Shown piece after piece: positions 32,522 through 43,205 of a stretch of DNA of 64,000 nt. Source of the stretch: Tieghemiomyces parasiticus. Taxonomy: Eukaryota; Kickxellomycota; Dimargaritomycetes; Dimargaritales; Dimargaritaceae. Made by a program: the position numbers and the translations under genes. The stretch's first letter is position 1. Each line of letters starts with the position of its first letter. The DNA is taken from NCBI GenBank assembly GCA_027575765.1, contig JANBPT010000007.1:62001-126000 (forward strand), written 5' to 3'. The notes beneath the pieces are model-generated. The model saw only the letters and a list, made by a program, of their open reading frames with translations. It was not told where the DNA came from and made no database searches.

Positions 32522-34948
32522 GCGGCCGCGTTAGAGGTGGTGATGTACAGCCTATCCTTACAGGTTCTTTTTCTTAATAGTCACCAAACAATATAATTTG
32601 CACTGTTGGCTTCACCTTATCTCTCCCACTTTCTTTTCATGTATTAATACAAAGTCGTATATAGGAGTTTACGATTTATGGCTGACCGGGTGAGTTGCCA
32701 GGTTCGCAAATATAGATCACCTGCGGGCGTCCGATCGCGCAGCGCTCACCCCCCCCCCCCCCGCATGCATCATTTCCTCAGACCGATGGGTTGTATGCGC
32801 CGTATGTCGAAAAGGGGAAATTTATTAGACCTGAGATTCCCTATTGTATAGGCTGCAACCATCCACGGGTTTCGAGCTTTGTGGACCTCGTTTCTTTTTT
32901 ACTGATTGGCGGGGTGTACGAGTTATCCATTGTCGTCTACCGTGCCGTCGTTCTATCTCTCTACCACTTATTCTTTGGGGCCCAACTGTATACTCAGCTG
33001 TGGTCATTAGTGCAGTGGCCACCACGCCCGCATTCTCCTGGGTCCCTTTCTGCATATTGGATTCCGGTAACCCCTCACCTTCGCCTGCTCCCTCCATTCT
33101 TTCCCATTATGACGTAGCAATGGAGCCCAGCGCCAGGGGTTGGGGCAAGCACTTCAGTGACACCGACTACTGTCTGAGCCTGGGGCGTAGTTGGCCTCCG
33201 TCCTTCTTCCCTGGTTTGGATCATTCAAGGATTAGGAGATGGTACCCAGGCTGCGTTGTACAAAGTTCGAGACTCTAACCATCCCACCAAACAAAGTGCC
33301 GATTACCTAGAGCGGGTTTAGAGTGTAGCTTCTTTTGCACTGCATGTGCCCTACCCTGTGGCTCAGATGGGGCGCGTTCGGCCACTTGGATTTGGTGACC
33401 AGAAAGGTAGGGCGGGGAAGGCCACGCGCCACCGAGTCCCCCAAAGTACCGCTGCTGCGGGAGAATGGCGAGTTTGGCTTGGTTAACTATAGCGAGGCAC
33501 TGTTTGCGGGTAGAAATCTAGGCCGTACGACGTGTCGTCATAGCCCAGGCCGCTTCTGCTCACGTATAAACGCGAAGTCAACGAGTGACAACTTGGAAAC
33601 CAGAAGCCCTGGGCACACAATTTGTCAAATGTTGATGTCCTGGTTACGTCGTCCACTTTGATGCCACCTGCACCGGCTGGCCAGTCCCCAACGGATCCCG
33701 TGCGAAACTTGGCGGCGAGAGACTGGGCTACCTTCTCAGCTGCACGCCCCACACACCCCACGCCAATCCTTTCTCGTCGCTACACTGCGTAAATAAATTA
33801 CTGTATTGAGTCCAAGGCCTGGCCCTCCCCTGTATTTCATTACTTGACGACTCCTCCCGCCGTCGCCTCCCGTCCACCCGCTTGTCTTTCTTCGTTTCAA
33901 TTAATTTCTCTTACGCACCATACACTTGTTTTGGTTATTTGCCCTATTGAAATATACCGAACCCAGTGCTGCACCAGCCTACCCGACCACGCCTTCTACA
34001 ACCAACAGGCCCACCCTAGCCTCTGTACCTGGGCTTTTCCTGTGAGTTGTCCACAAGGAGTAACCTACAGTTACTGTTCAGCTAGAGACCGCCGTGGCTT
34101 TTCACGGCCAGCCGTCGTCGGCGCCTCTGCGCTCTGTCCAGTTTCGCTTCGAAGGCAGGCAGGCTACGGTGACGGCACCCACCTCGAATGGCACCGTCCG
34201 AGTCATTCCGAGGTAGCACACCGCTCTTCACCTTTCCCAGCTACCACACTGTCTAGACCACTCGGAGCACGACGGTTGGTTGCCACTTTTTTCAGCCCAC
34301 CCGCTCACCCACCAGCCACGCTACTCCCATCCCCCCTATCCCTTCTTTACCGCCAGTGCTCTAGGCGCGTTTACTCCAGTCGCCCTATTAAGGCCGCGGG
34401 ACAATAGGGTTGGCCCGTGCGCAATTCTCCGACACTCGATTTATCCGCTACTATCGACGCCAAGACACTTGTGCGATGCCACTATCATCGCCACTCATTC
34501 ATGGTAGGTCCTACTTTGCAAGCAGAACCCACCCAAGGTTTGGACGGCGGGGAGGGAGGCTTCTGGCCATAGTGGCGGAGCTTCGTCTCTGTGCGACCTA
34601 GGGGCTGGGATTGTACACATCTGTACCTTGCGGCGAAGCGTCCGTGGTCAGCTTCCGCTTCCCCCTCCCCACTCTGGCAAGATTTCTCCGCCCACTTTTG
34701 AAGTAGAAAAAAGGCAGGGTATTATCCACTTCCCATTACTTCATAATCAGTAGCGTCGATTAAACTGGCCGGTACAAAAGGGCGAGGACGGGTGCCCTCC
34801 AGGATGGGCGATGTTCGATATAAACTTTTGTACAGCTCACGCCCCTCTACATCTACCAGTACGACGCTTTACTAGTACCTTTAGGGTGGCGAATTTCATT
34901 TCACATCACTGGTTCTCCCATATCCTTTAGTTTGGTTTCTTATTGATA
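32522..34948. other. Long gene-free region upstream of the inositol kinase
   Basis: About 2.4 kb with a run of 14 C (32749-32762) and C/T-rich stretches (33840-34480). A TATA-like element (gatATAAAC, near 34815) lies about 130 bp before the next ATG and could be its core promoter. The open frames begin at non-ATG codons or have no recognisable content. Confidence 0.5.
32749..32762. repeat. Poly-C tract (14 nt)
   Basis: Fourteen consecutive C in a gene-free region, the longest C run I noticed in the window. Confidence 0.95.
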
Positions 34949-36679
34949 ATGGCGGCGACCATGACACCCAGCCTCCCGTCGAAGCCGGCCTTCGTAGCCT
35001 TCCTCACGCCGTGGATGGGCCATCTGGCCTGGCAGGGCGTCTCTACCAACACCCCATCACTAACTCCCGCCACCGCTATCCTCTGTCTTTTCTATACGGC
35101 CGTGCTTGCCCTGTTCTTTTATGTAGTCCCGGAAATTCTAGAACCGGGCGGTCTCCCCTGGACCGAGGCACGGGCCGGTTCCCCTGTGGGCACTGTGCCG
35201 TCTGAACAAGTAGCGGGTCACAGCGACTCTATTTCCATCTCCGAGTCAAATGCCCTCGAGAAACACACCTACCGCAAGGAAGCCCAGTTCTACCGGAGTC
35301 TCGACGAGCTCGACGACCACCACCCTCTTCGACCCTTCGTCCCGGAACTATACGGTATTGAGGAACATTGCAAGGCACCCAAATCGACCTGGTCGTTCAC
35401 TAAGCAGTGGTACATCCGGCACGTCCGTCCGGACCGCGAGAAAAAGTTCCTGATTACCATCGAGAACCTGACCCAGCCGTTTAATCAGGCCTCGGTGATG
35501 GATATTAAATTGGGCGCCAAGCTGTACGAAGAAACCGCTTCGCCGCTCAAAAAGCTCCGCATGACCGTCCTGGCCCACGTCACTACGACACACACGTTGG
35601 GCGTGGCCCTGAGCGGAATGCGAGTATACGACGCCAAACGCCACGCTGACAACCACCAACATGGTGGGGACGGATTCGCGCGGTATAGTAAGGGGTACGG
35701 CCGCGGGCTTACCCCGGAAACTATTGGCGAGGCCTTCCGGAATTTCTTCCCGGTTGATTTCCCCATTCGTTATCAGCGTCACGTTATCCGCGGGTTTCTA
35801 GAGCGCCTCACCCAATTACACGGTATCCTCAACTCATCCGACGGCGAGGTCAGAATCGTCGGCAGTTCGCTGCTGTTTATCTACGAGGGCGACCTGCATG
35901 TCTGGTCGACATGGGACGCCCAGTGCCAGAGCCTTGAGGCCACACGGCAAAAGCTCACCGAGGAGATTCCCCCGACGGCACTGGACGCCACCCACCGTCA
36001 TCTTTCGGCCCCCATACCGGACGCGGAGCGACCTACCTTTACCGTGGTCGCCGCCGGGGCCCCGGTAGACGCCGAAATCGAACGTGGCGGCCGGCTGGCC
36101 AAACGGGACAGCGGGGTCCTGGCACCTTCCCTCACGGCTTCCGCCCCCATGCCCTCGACCGCCAGTGCATTACCCTCGCCGCCTTTGTCGTCGTTGGCAG
36201 CCGCCGATAGCCCCGCGCCACCGCGGACACCGCCAGTACTGTCACCTCTGGCCATGGCACCCCCGGCTTCCCTGCGGGCATCCATCACCTCGTGGTCTTC
36301 TACATCATCCTCTTCATCGTCATCCGACAGTGATGAAACGGACATGTCCCCGTCCGACCCCTTCACCGCGCCCTGGGTTACCACAACCGCCACGTTGTCT
36401 TCGCCACCTGCGAGTCCAGAGGCCGCTGGATTCCTCCACCCGTCTAGCGCGGCCAGCCCTTCTCTCGCGGTGGGTGGTGGTGGTGGTTGGGCAGCCAGAC
36501 CTCACGGTGGCAGCAGTCATGATCACCTCACTGACCGCGACTTGTTTGACGTGCGGCTCATTGATTTCGCGCACGCTAAATGGGCCCCGGGCGCCGGCCC
36601 CGATACCAACCTCCTGGCAGCTGTCGACCGGTCGGCTCAGTTGTGGCGGCAATACCTAGCCACTTTAGATGGCAAATAA
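34949..36679 (+). CDS. ARG82: Inositol polyphosphate kinase (IPMK/Arg82-like)
   Basis: A kinase of the inositol polyphosphate family, by motif most like the multikinase Arg82/IPMK that makes IP4/IP5 from IP3 in the nucleus and cytosol. The ATG at 34949 gives 576 residues. The N-lobe starts at about 86 (SEQVAGHSDS), followed by EAQFYRSL and PFVPELYG. The inositol-binding signature is ASVMDIKLGAKLYE (D185, K187); the Pro that normally opens PxxxDxKxG is Ala here. Also present are LGVALSGMRVYD, the SSLL box (IVGSSLLFIYEGD) and the metal-site VRLIDFAHAKW, followed by PDTNLLAAVDR. Two oddities stand out: a hydrophobic, possibly membrane-spanning segment near residues 43-63, and a 170-residue Pro/Ser/Thr/Gly-rich insertion before IDFAHA. 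The N-terminal 85 residues could be wrongly predicted, since a CACTAAC branch-like site and a pyrimidine-TAG lie in that stretch, but I found no in-frame donor. Confidence 0.85.
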   Translation: MAATMTPSLPSKPAFVAFLTPWMGHLAWQGVSTNTPSLTPATAILCLFYTAVLALFFYVVPEILEPGGLPWTEARAGSPVGTVPSEQVAGHSDSISISESNALEKHTYRKEAQFYRSLDELDDHHPLRPFVPELYGIEEHCKAPKSTWSFTKQWYIRHVRPDREKKFLITIENLTQPFNQASVMDIKLGAKLYEETASPLKKLRMTVLAHVTTTHTLGVALSGMRVYDAKRHADNHQHGGDGFARYSKGYGRGLTPETIGEAFRNFFPVDFPIRYQRHVIRGFLERLTQLHGILNSSDGEVRIVGSSLLFIYEGDLHVWSTWDAQCQSLEATRQKLTEEIPPTALDATHRHLSAPIPDAERPTFTVVAAGAPVDAEIERGGRLAKRDSGVLAPSLTASAPMPSTASALPSPPLSSLAAADSPAPPRTPPVLSPLAMAPPASLRASITSWSSTSSSSSSSDSDETDMSPSDPFTAPWVTTTATLSSPPASPEAAGFLHPSSAASPSLAVGGGGGWAARPHGGSSHDHLTDRDLFDVRLIDFAHAKWAPGAGPDTNLLAAVDRSAQLWRQYLATLDGK

Positions 36680-37156
36680 TGCCCAATATTTTAGAGTGAG
36701 GGGTAGATTGCGATGACCATCATTCCATTATTTGCCCCTTGTAGAGTAACTCTTGCATGTGATGATTAGTACTTGACTGTTAAGCACCCCCCCCCCTCTC
36801 CCCACTATCTTATGTTTTTAGCTCTTCTCATACTCCCCTCCCTTCCGACCTATTTTAAAAAGTACGCCCTTTGAAGGGTTTTTTTTTACCGCCATTAATC
36901 AACCCATTATCTATGTATTCTGCATCGCCTACGAGCAACCCACTATTCCGGGAATGGTAAACTTTTATGTGATAAGAAAAACAAGCATATATTCGAAAGG
37001 AAGAGACACCGAGTGACCGAGAAAAGCAGCCACGAGATATTTTTAAGGAAAAAAGGGAATAAAAATATATTGGCAACCCGGTCAGATTTCAAACGTCCAG
37101 AAGCTGAAGGTGGAGAAGAAGAAGCAAGAGGAGAATAAGGAAGAAGAAAATGCAAT
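36680..37156. other. Convergent intergenic region
   Basis: A 477-bp AT-rich spacer between two converging genes, including C9 and T-rich runs. It probably holds both 3' UTRs. No gene was seen. Confidence 0.6.
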
Positions 37157-38962
37157 CTACGACTTGTGCAGGTTCTTCTTGAGCATCTTCTTGTAGTTCG
37201 CGATACCGCCGTCGGTCCACTTCTTGACCTCGCCGTTCTCGCACAACCAGATATCCTGGGCGACCTGGGAGATGAGACGGAAGTCGTGGGACACGAGCAC
37301 GACACCACCGTGGTACGCGTTGATGGCGTCGGCCAGGGAATCGATGGACTCAATATCCAAATGGTTGGTAGGTTCGTCCAGCAGGATAATGTGCGGGCCG
37401 GAGAGGGCGAGCTCGGCAAATACCAGGCGCGACTTGAGACCGTCCGACAGGGTGCCAATCGGGGTGGTCTGGTGGCTGCCGGAAAGACCGTACCGGCCGA
37501 TCGACTGGCGCCAGTAGTCCATGTCCTGCGGGAGCTTAGGGAACCGCCGCCGCATGTAGTCAATCGGGCTGACCGCCATATCCAGCTGGTCCGCCGAGTG
37601 CTGGCTGTACTTGCCCAGCTTCAGGTGCGTGTGGCGCGCCACACGGCCTAGAGTCGCGTCCAGCTCGCCGGTCATCAGCTTGAGCAGCGTACTCTTACCG
37701 GCACCATTGGGTCCCACCAGGGCCACGCGCGAGTCCATGTCCACGGCAATGTCCAGGTGGCTGTACAGGAAATCCTCGGGCTTGCCCGAGTACGAGAAGG
37801 AGACATCGTCGAAGCTGAGCACGGGCGGCGGGAGCTTATCTACATCGTTGAAGCGGAACCTGTAGGCCGGCGGCGGGTCAACCTTCTCGACCAACCCGGC
37901 GGCCTCCATCTTGTCGATAATCTTCTGCTTGCTCTTGGCCTGGCGCACCAGGTTGGCGTAGGTACCGGCCGACGCAATGAACTTCTTGATGTGCGCAATC
38001 TCCTCCTGCTGCTTGTGGTAGGCCTTCATCTGGTTCACCTCCTGCTCGGCGCGGGTCTTGACGTACGTGTCGTAGTTACCCGTGTAGTAGCTGAGCTTAC
38101 GCTGGTGGTTCAGGTTGATGATGTTAGTGCACACCCCGTTAAGGAAATCCTGCGAGTGCGACACCATCACCAGGATCCGGTCGTAGTCCTTGAGGTATTC
38201 CTCCAGCCACACGCACGCCTCCAGGTCCAAATGGTTGGTCGGCTCATCCATGAGCAGGACGGTGGGACGGATGAACAGGGCCTCGGCCAGGGCGACGCGC
38301 ATACGCCAACCACCGGACATGTCCTTGGTCTGCTTGTGGATCGTCTTGGCATTGAAGCCCAGACCGACCAGGATCTTGGCAGCGCGGGTCTCGAAGGTGG
38401 CCGGATCCATCTGCTCAATACGCTCGTAAATGTCGAGCAGCATCGGGTCGTCGGCGCCGTTCTCCTCGCCGAGGATCTTCTCGACCTGGGCCTCCAGGCG
38501 GTCGAGCTGCTTCTGGGCGTGGTCTACCACATACTGGAGCGCGGACATTTCGGTGGGCTCGGCCTCCTCCTTCAGAAGGTGCACATCCATGTGCTCGGGG
38601 ATAGGCACCTCGCGCGCGGCCAGAGACTGCAAGAAGGTGGTCTTACCCGACCCGTTGGCACCCAGGAGCCCGTAGCGCCGGCCAAAGTTGAACTCGAGGG
38701 TGGCGTTGGATACCAGCACTCGACCATGGAACGACAGCGAGAAGGACTCGATCTTCATGTCGCGCGAGGTGGGGATCGAGGTCAGCACGCCAGTAGCCGT
38801 ACGATCGGACTTGAGCGCTAGCTCCTTAAGGGAGAGGCTGTTGGGGTCAACATCCTCGGTGGCCGCAGCGGCTTTACCAGCCTTCCCGTTGGTCTTGGCG
38901 GCCTTTTCGGCTTCCTTAGCGGCCTTGGCGGCCTGACGGCGCAGCTTCGAGGCGGAAGACAT
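37157..38962 (-). CDS. ARB1: ABCF ATPase Arb1 (ABCF2), ribosome biogenesis
   Basis: A soluble twin-ATPase ABC protein of subfamily F. Arb1 acts in 40S and 60S ribosome assembly and shuttles between nucleus and cytoplasm. The ATG at 38962 (MSSASKLRRQAAKAAKEAEK) gives 601 residues, close to yeast (610). The frame is open 21 codons upstream without family resemblance. An N-terminal Lys/Ala-rich helix precedes domain 1: Walker A LLGANGSGKTT (about 99-109), signature MSGGWRMRVALAEA, Walker B VLLMDEPTNHLD. The charged linker (EEIAHIKKFIASAGTYANL) leads to domain 2 with Walker A VGPNGAGKSTLLK, a signature reading LSDGLKSRLVFAEL and Walker B IILLDEPTNHLD. It has no membrane segments and no introns. 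Confidence 0.96.
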   Translation of the reverse strand: MSSASKLRRQAAKAAKEAEKAAKTNGKAGKAAAATEDVDPNSLSLKELALKSDRTATGVLTSIPTSRDMKIESFSLSFHGRVLVSNATLEFNFGRRYGLLGANGSGKTTFLQSLAAREVPIPEHMDVHLLKEEAEPTEMSALQYVVDHAQKQLDRLEAQVEKILGEENGADDPMLLDIYERIEQMDPATFETRAAKILVGLGFNAKTIHKQTKDMSGGWRMRVALAEALFIRPTVLLMDEPTNHLDLEACVWLEEYLKDYDRILVMVSHSQDFLNGVCTNIINLNHQRKLSYYTGNYDTYVKTRAEQEVNQMKAYHKQQEEIAHIKKFIASAGTYANLVRQAKSKQKIIDKMEAAGLVEKVDPPPAYRFRFNDVDKLPPPVLSFDDVSFSYSGKPEDFLYSHLDIAVDMDSRVALVGPNGAGKSTLLKLMTGELDATLGRVARHTHLKLGKYSQHSADQLDMAVSPIDYMRRRFPKLPQDMDYWRQSIGRYGLSGSHQTTPIGTLSDGLKSRLVFAELALSGPHIILLDEPTNHLDIESIDSLADAINAYHGGVVLVSHDFRLISQVAQDIWLCENGEVKKWTDGGIANYKKMLKKNLHKS

Positions 38963-40262
38963 GGTTGAAAATAAGGTGTGGGTTATGCAGGTGAAATGCG
39001 ATGGGTGTGTGCGTGATAAGGGCAACAGATGCAGAACGGAAAGGAGGGGGCGCTGCGAAATCGGGGCGGGCGCGCGAGCAAACGGTCAATTGTACAGTGG
39101 GGTCCGAGCGAGGTCGAAACGGCAAAGAACCACGAATGCAGAAAGAAGTAAAACGGTAACGAATACAAGACACCGAAGGGCGGACGAGAGAAAAAAAATC
39201 AAGGTGGCGAAAGGTCGCTCTATTTGACGATCTGAGCTGGACGATGGGGACGGTAGGGATCGGTGAGTGGGGGGGGGGATTGGTGAACCGGCTTGTATGC
39301 GTGAAGGATAAGGTGGTCTAATCATACAAAGAGACAAGGCGATGTAGGGAAAAAAAAAAAAAAAAGCTGGGCAAGGCAAATCCAGTGGGAGAGGTTTATC
39401 TCGCTAGCCAATTAAAAAGCACCAACCATACGTCAGGCAATGGAGAAACCAGCCGGCCAAAGGGAGGGGGATATGAGCGTTGAAAAAATAAAAAAGAGAA
39501 TCATTGGTGTTCACATCCATACGCCTCGAGGACACAGCACCCTGTACGGACCGAGAGCGCTATAAAACGTAGGGGGTTGGTCAAGCTTGGCGGCTCAAGC
39601 ATGGGACAAAAGGCCCATGCGCGTGTTTTTTTTTATACTGGCCTTATCGGCAAATGGGCCGCCCAGGGCCTTGTAGCTGCACTTGTCCCAAACCAGTTGT
39701 TGTGATACAGGCCGGCTAGTGTGAAACGATGGCGTCGATAAAGCCGTCGGTGCACACAATGGCCGTCTGATGTCATCAACAGTGGAGCTATAGGGGCTGG
39801 GATTGACAGGGGGGCCGATGGGCAGGTTGAGGTGCGGGTGGGGAGGGGGTAAGGCTGGATGTGCTCAACTCAGCTCAAGCTGTAGATAAGAAATACACGC
39901 TTAAAACTATGTACTGCTACTGACGGCAGCGTCTAGCCAAAGGGTCTCGAGGCTCTCTTGTCGTTGGAGTCTTTGCCATGCACACGTGGGAGTGCCGCAA
40001 CCGGAGAGCCCCATGCCAAAAGGTGCATCGCAGCGAAAGCGTGGCACACGGACAATGTAGGGTGCAAGGAATCGCCATTTGGGGGCCATCTGAACATTAA
40101 ACAGGCTCGTTCGCTTAACCTCCTCCACTGCAAGCCCGCCGCGGTATCCTCACTGAATCGCACATTCACATTTAGAAAGATCGGGACCCTTCCTGCCCTC
40201 ATTGACCACTACTGCCGCTCAGCTCGTGCCTTGCCGATCGTCCCCCTCCATCACTAAATACC
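38963..40262. other. Divergent intergenic region (ARB1 / MED4)
   Basis: About 1.3 kb between divergent starts. It contains a G9 run (39269) and a 16-A run (39350-39365), and the ARB1-proximal part is purine-rich on the plus strand. No gene was recognised. Confidence 0.55.
39350..39365. repeat. Poly-A tract (16 nt)
   Basis: Sixteen consecutive A on the plus strand (T on the ARB1 sense strand), about 390 bp upstream of ARB1. A poly(dA:dT) stretch of this kind often disfavours nucleosomes in fungal promoters; a promoter role here is inference. Confidence 0.8.
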
Positions 40263-41535
40263 ATGCCGACCACCGACGTCCCACTCAAGACCAAGCTCAC
40301 CGACCTCATCGTGGCCTTCCGCAAGGAGTTTCAGCTCGTGCTCGAGTCCACCCAGGAACTGTCCCGCGAGACTTCCAAGACCCACGCCTGGGGCATCCAC
40401 GTCGACCGGCCCGTCAAACAACAGTCGCCTGCCCTGCTACAGCGTATCCAGAGGCTGGTGGATCTTGACAAGCAGCTGAAGGCAGCTCTGGCCGAAGGTA
40501 AGAGGCTCGGAGCGGGAACGGGATCGGTGCCTACCACGTTGGTCTAGTGGGACAGATATGAGGGGCACTGCGAGTGCCCTCGCTTACCATACCTAATTAC
40601 CCACACACGTACTTCACCCTTTGTGAGGGACTATCCTCACTGGCTTCTAACCTAGGACTACGAGAGCCCCCGCCTGCTGCAACCCATACTCCCAGTTGAC
40701 TACCACCAACGCCTCCAGAAGCAGGTCTCCCACATCCAACAGGCTGTGAACAACCAGAACCAACTGGTGCTTGATCTAGTCCTGAAACTTACCCGGACGA
40801 AAGAATCCCTAGAAACCTTCATCCGTAACGCCGAGCGCCAGGTTGATGCAATCGAACGATCGGAAAAGAGTAAGTAGATGGACGGATGGTGCGCGCATGA
40901 GCTGAAACCTGTTGTTATTTATTTATTTTTTAAAAAAAGATTACTTGTAGCTGATACCGTTGGCACTTTGTACTAACCACCCTCATAACGAACCAACCCC
41001 CCTTCCCGACTACATTACCCGCAGACCCTGTGGTCTACGACGACGTTATCCCCTACGCAAACAAACTGAGCAGTTTCACGGCTGCCCCACCCAATTTCGA
41101 CCCCAACTCTGGGGCTGTACCGGCCGAGACGCCCTACCCCGTGGAAGGGACCATGCGTGCCGGTCTCCTCAATCAGAAGCGCAAGGTGGCCGTCGAGGCT
41201 CCAACCGAACAGAAAGGTAAGGCCTTTCCCTTTCATATTATCTTTGTGATTTATTTCTTAAGTTTTCATATAGTTGTTTTTTCTTCTCGGCATTGGTTGT
41301 TTCCCCACACCCTACACATTTGGCCAGGCCTGATGTGATTTTCTGGCTGGATTCGCGACCATCAATTTTAACGCTTACCTTAACTTACTACCACTCTCAT
41401 GACTTTACCACAGAAACCGTCCCGACGCTGGATATTGATGCCGAACTCATGAACAGTTTCATGGCCCACCATGACCACCAGAATGTCGATGAGGCTGACC
41501 TATTGGATCTCGATCTTAACCCTGACTTGGAGTAG
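40263..41535 (+). CDS. MED4: Mediator complex subunit 4, 4 exons
   Basis: Med4 is a middle-module subunit of Mediator, which bridges transcription factors and RNA polymerase II. Exons are about 40263-40497, 40657-40869, 41025-41216 and 41414-41535, giving about 253 residues. The N-terminal half is coiled coil (LIVAFRKEFQLVLESTQELS, then LQKQVSHIQQAVNNQNQLVL). The diagnostic Med4 core follows: NPVVYDDVIPYANKLSSFTA, then APPNF and ETPYPVEGTMRAGLLNQ. The C-terminus is acidic (EADLLDLDLNPDLE), as in other Med4 proteins. Introns 2 and 3 are clean (GTAAGT...CAG, GTAAGG...CAG). The first is not: a GTAAGA donor after GAAG is in phase 1, while the second exon needs an acceptor one base beyond the available TAG. 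The in-frame join therefore implies a GT-GG intron or a one-base assembly error. Identity is firm; that junction is not. Confidence 0.88.
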
Positions 41536-41868
41536 GCCCTCCAGTAACCCACCATACACCAGCATTGTTTCGTTGTACATTAAAATTGGTACTATCTTTA
41601 AGTGCCACCATCCATACTTTCTTGATCTTTCCGTTTACCGTCTATTGACCTTTCCCCCACCCTTTTCCCTCGAGATGTAGTCCCCTAATGAGCCTGGCGA
41701 GAATAAATGTGTTCTTGATTTAGGCTAGAATATACAGTCAGCGTAAAACGACTAAAATTAAAATGGCGGAGGGCTGCATCAATGGGAATATGGTGGCATA
41801 CTAAACGAGAGGCGCTTTTAGTGTACGTGAGCAAGAGTCCAGGGGGAGGGGGCGCACTAAAATTTAAC
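41536..41868. other. Convergent intergenic region
   Basis: A 333-bp AT-rich spacer between the converging MED4 and SPC25 genes, containing an AATAAA-like sequence (gaatAAATG, near 41702). No gene was seen. Confidence 0.6.
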
Positions 41869-43205
41869 TCACGCCCGCCCCGCTTTAACTAGCTGGACGA
41901 AGGACCGACGCATCCGCTTGATAAAAGTGCTAAAGTCGCGCGATTGGTTCAACTCGCGGAGGTGGGCGGCTAGGTCAGGGATCTCCGGCTGACAGGTGGG
42001 CACTAGATAAACGGCAAGATGGCGTGGCGAAGGGGAAACGGAGCGGGTTAGTGAGGTCTGCCACGAGCGGCTAGGAAGCCGCTTCAAGTTGGCCATATCA
42101 ACATGGCTGGCTTCTACGCTACGTATACTTTAAATCCAGCGCCGCCGTACCTTGGTACTCCCGCGCGTTGGCGTCAATGACGAAGCGGAAGGGCTGTGAC
42201 AAGTTCTTCTCGTTAATCTGTGTGAAGGTGAACTCCAGTAGGTTGGCTGGCAAAGTATAAATAGTCATGGCCAATTTGGACCGAAAGTACTGGAGCTCAG
42301 GCTCGTTCCGCGATTGCTGTAGGAGAATTTCCTTCTCCCTGGCCGCGATGGCTGGTGGTAGGGTTGCGGGAGATGAGTGGGCGAGTGGGTAGGAAAGTCG
42401 GTAATGCCGACCTTTACGTTTGTTTAGCATAACGTAGCCCTGTGAAAGCTGCCAGGTTGTCCTTCCGAGTAATCGGCCACGGGTCGCCTGTCAACATTGA
42501 GGGCGCTTACCTTCTTTCCGACTCTTGATTTCGCGGCGCAGGGTCTCCGCCTGGGTCTCAAGCAAATCCCGGTTGCGTTCTATCGCTTCCCGCTTCACGT
42601 TGAGCTCGCTGATGGCACTTCGCAGGGCCTCCTCCGCTTGAGTTTCACGCTTGAGGGCTGATTAGTTTTTTAGTGCGTTAAGATACAGCGGCAGAGATGT
42701 GGGTGGGAGACAGGTTTAGTAAGGGGGTGGACGACATAATCGGTGCGGTTCGGAACCTATGGTTACTTAGTTTTTTTTTTTCGGCCGCGTTACTTACTCT
42801 TACGGAGTTCATCGTGTTTGTGCGAAAAAACGTCGATCTTTCCATGGAGACTCTTGTAGTGTTCTGCGGGATCCAGTGGGATCAGGGAGTGGAAGATGGC
42901 AGCATATCGTCGTTAATAACAAGTGCCACTGAGAACCATAGCCATGTCACTTTAAACAAGGCCACTGCCGTCCTTTTCACGTCGACTGTTAGCTTCCCTG
43001 ACATACCCTTGTTCTCGGAGCGCGTTTTCTGCCACTGCATATGTTTCTCACTAAACTCCTGCTTCCGCTGGTTGACAAAGGCATCAAACTGCTTTAGAAA
43101 TGTGGCCATGCTGTCCTTTATCTCGTCGTATGGGAAGGTCGGGTCGCTGATGGCCACATGGGCGAATTGGGAGGTGACCTCCTGGAAGTTTACTTCGGCG
43201 GTCAT
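41869..43205 (-). CDS. SPC25: Kinetochore protein Spc25 (Ndc80 complex), 5 exons
   Basis: Spc25 pairs with Spc24 at the centromere-proximal end of the Ndc80 complex, linking kinetochores to spindle microtubules. Minus-strand exons are 43007-43205, 42798-42863, 42511-42657, 42151-42351 and 41869-42002, giving 248 residues. All four introns are in phase 1, with donors GTATGT, GTAAGT, GTAAGC and GTACGG and acceptors ending in AG. Landmarks are a short N-terminal globular part and a long coiled coil (FVNQRKQEFSEKHMQWQK through ETLRREIKSRKEAIAAREK). The C-terminal RWD-like domain includes LLEFTFTQINEKNLSQPFRF, IDANAREYQVPTCQPEIP and HLRELNQSRDFSTFIKRMR, which is the typical Spc25 ending. The last exon splices at CTAG|TG. 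Reading straight through the preceding exon instead reaches a stop soon after. The family is recognised from the RWD pattern and overall architecture. Confidence 0.88.

Noticed and set aside
33844..34407. 187-codon open frame upstream of the inositol kinase
   Set aside because: It starts at a non-ATG codon, is Ser/Pro/Leu-rich as expected from a C/T-rich sequence, and resembles no protein.
34980..35130. In-frame intron in the N-terminal part of the inositol kinase gene
   Set aside because: A branch-like CACTAAC and a pyrimidine-rich TAG exist, but no GT donor in the preceding coding stretch gives the required phase. I kept the uninterrupted frame and flagged the doubt.
37757..38821. 354-codon open frame antisense to ARB1
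   Set aside because: It mirrors the ATPase coding strand; its Leu/Val/His-rich composition is a complement artefact of biased codons.
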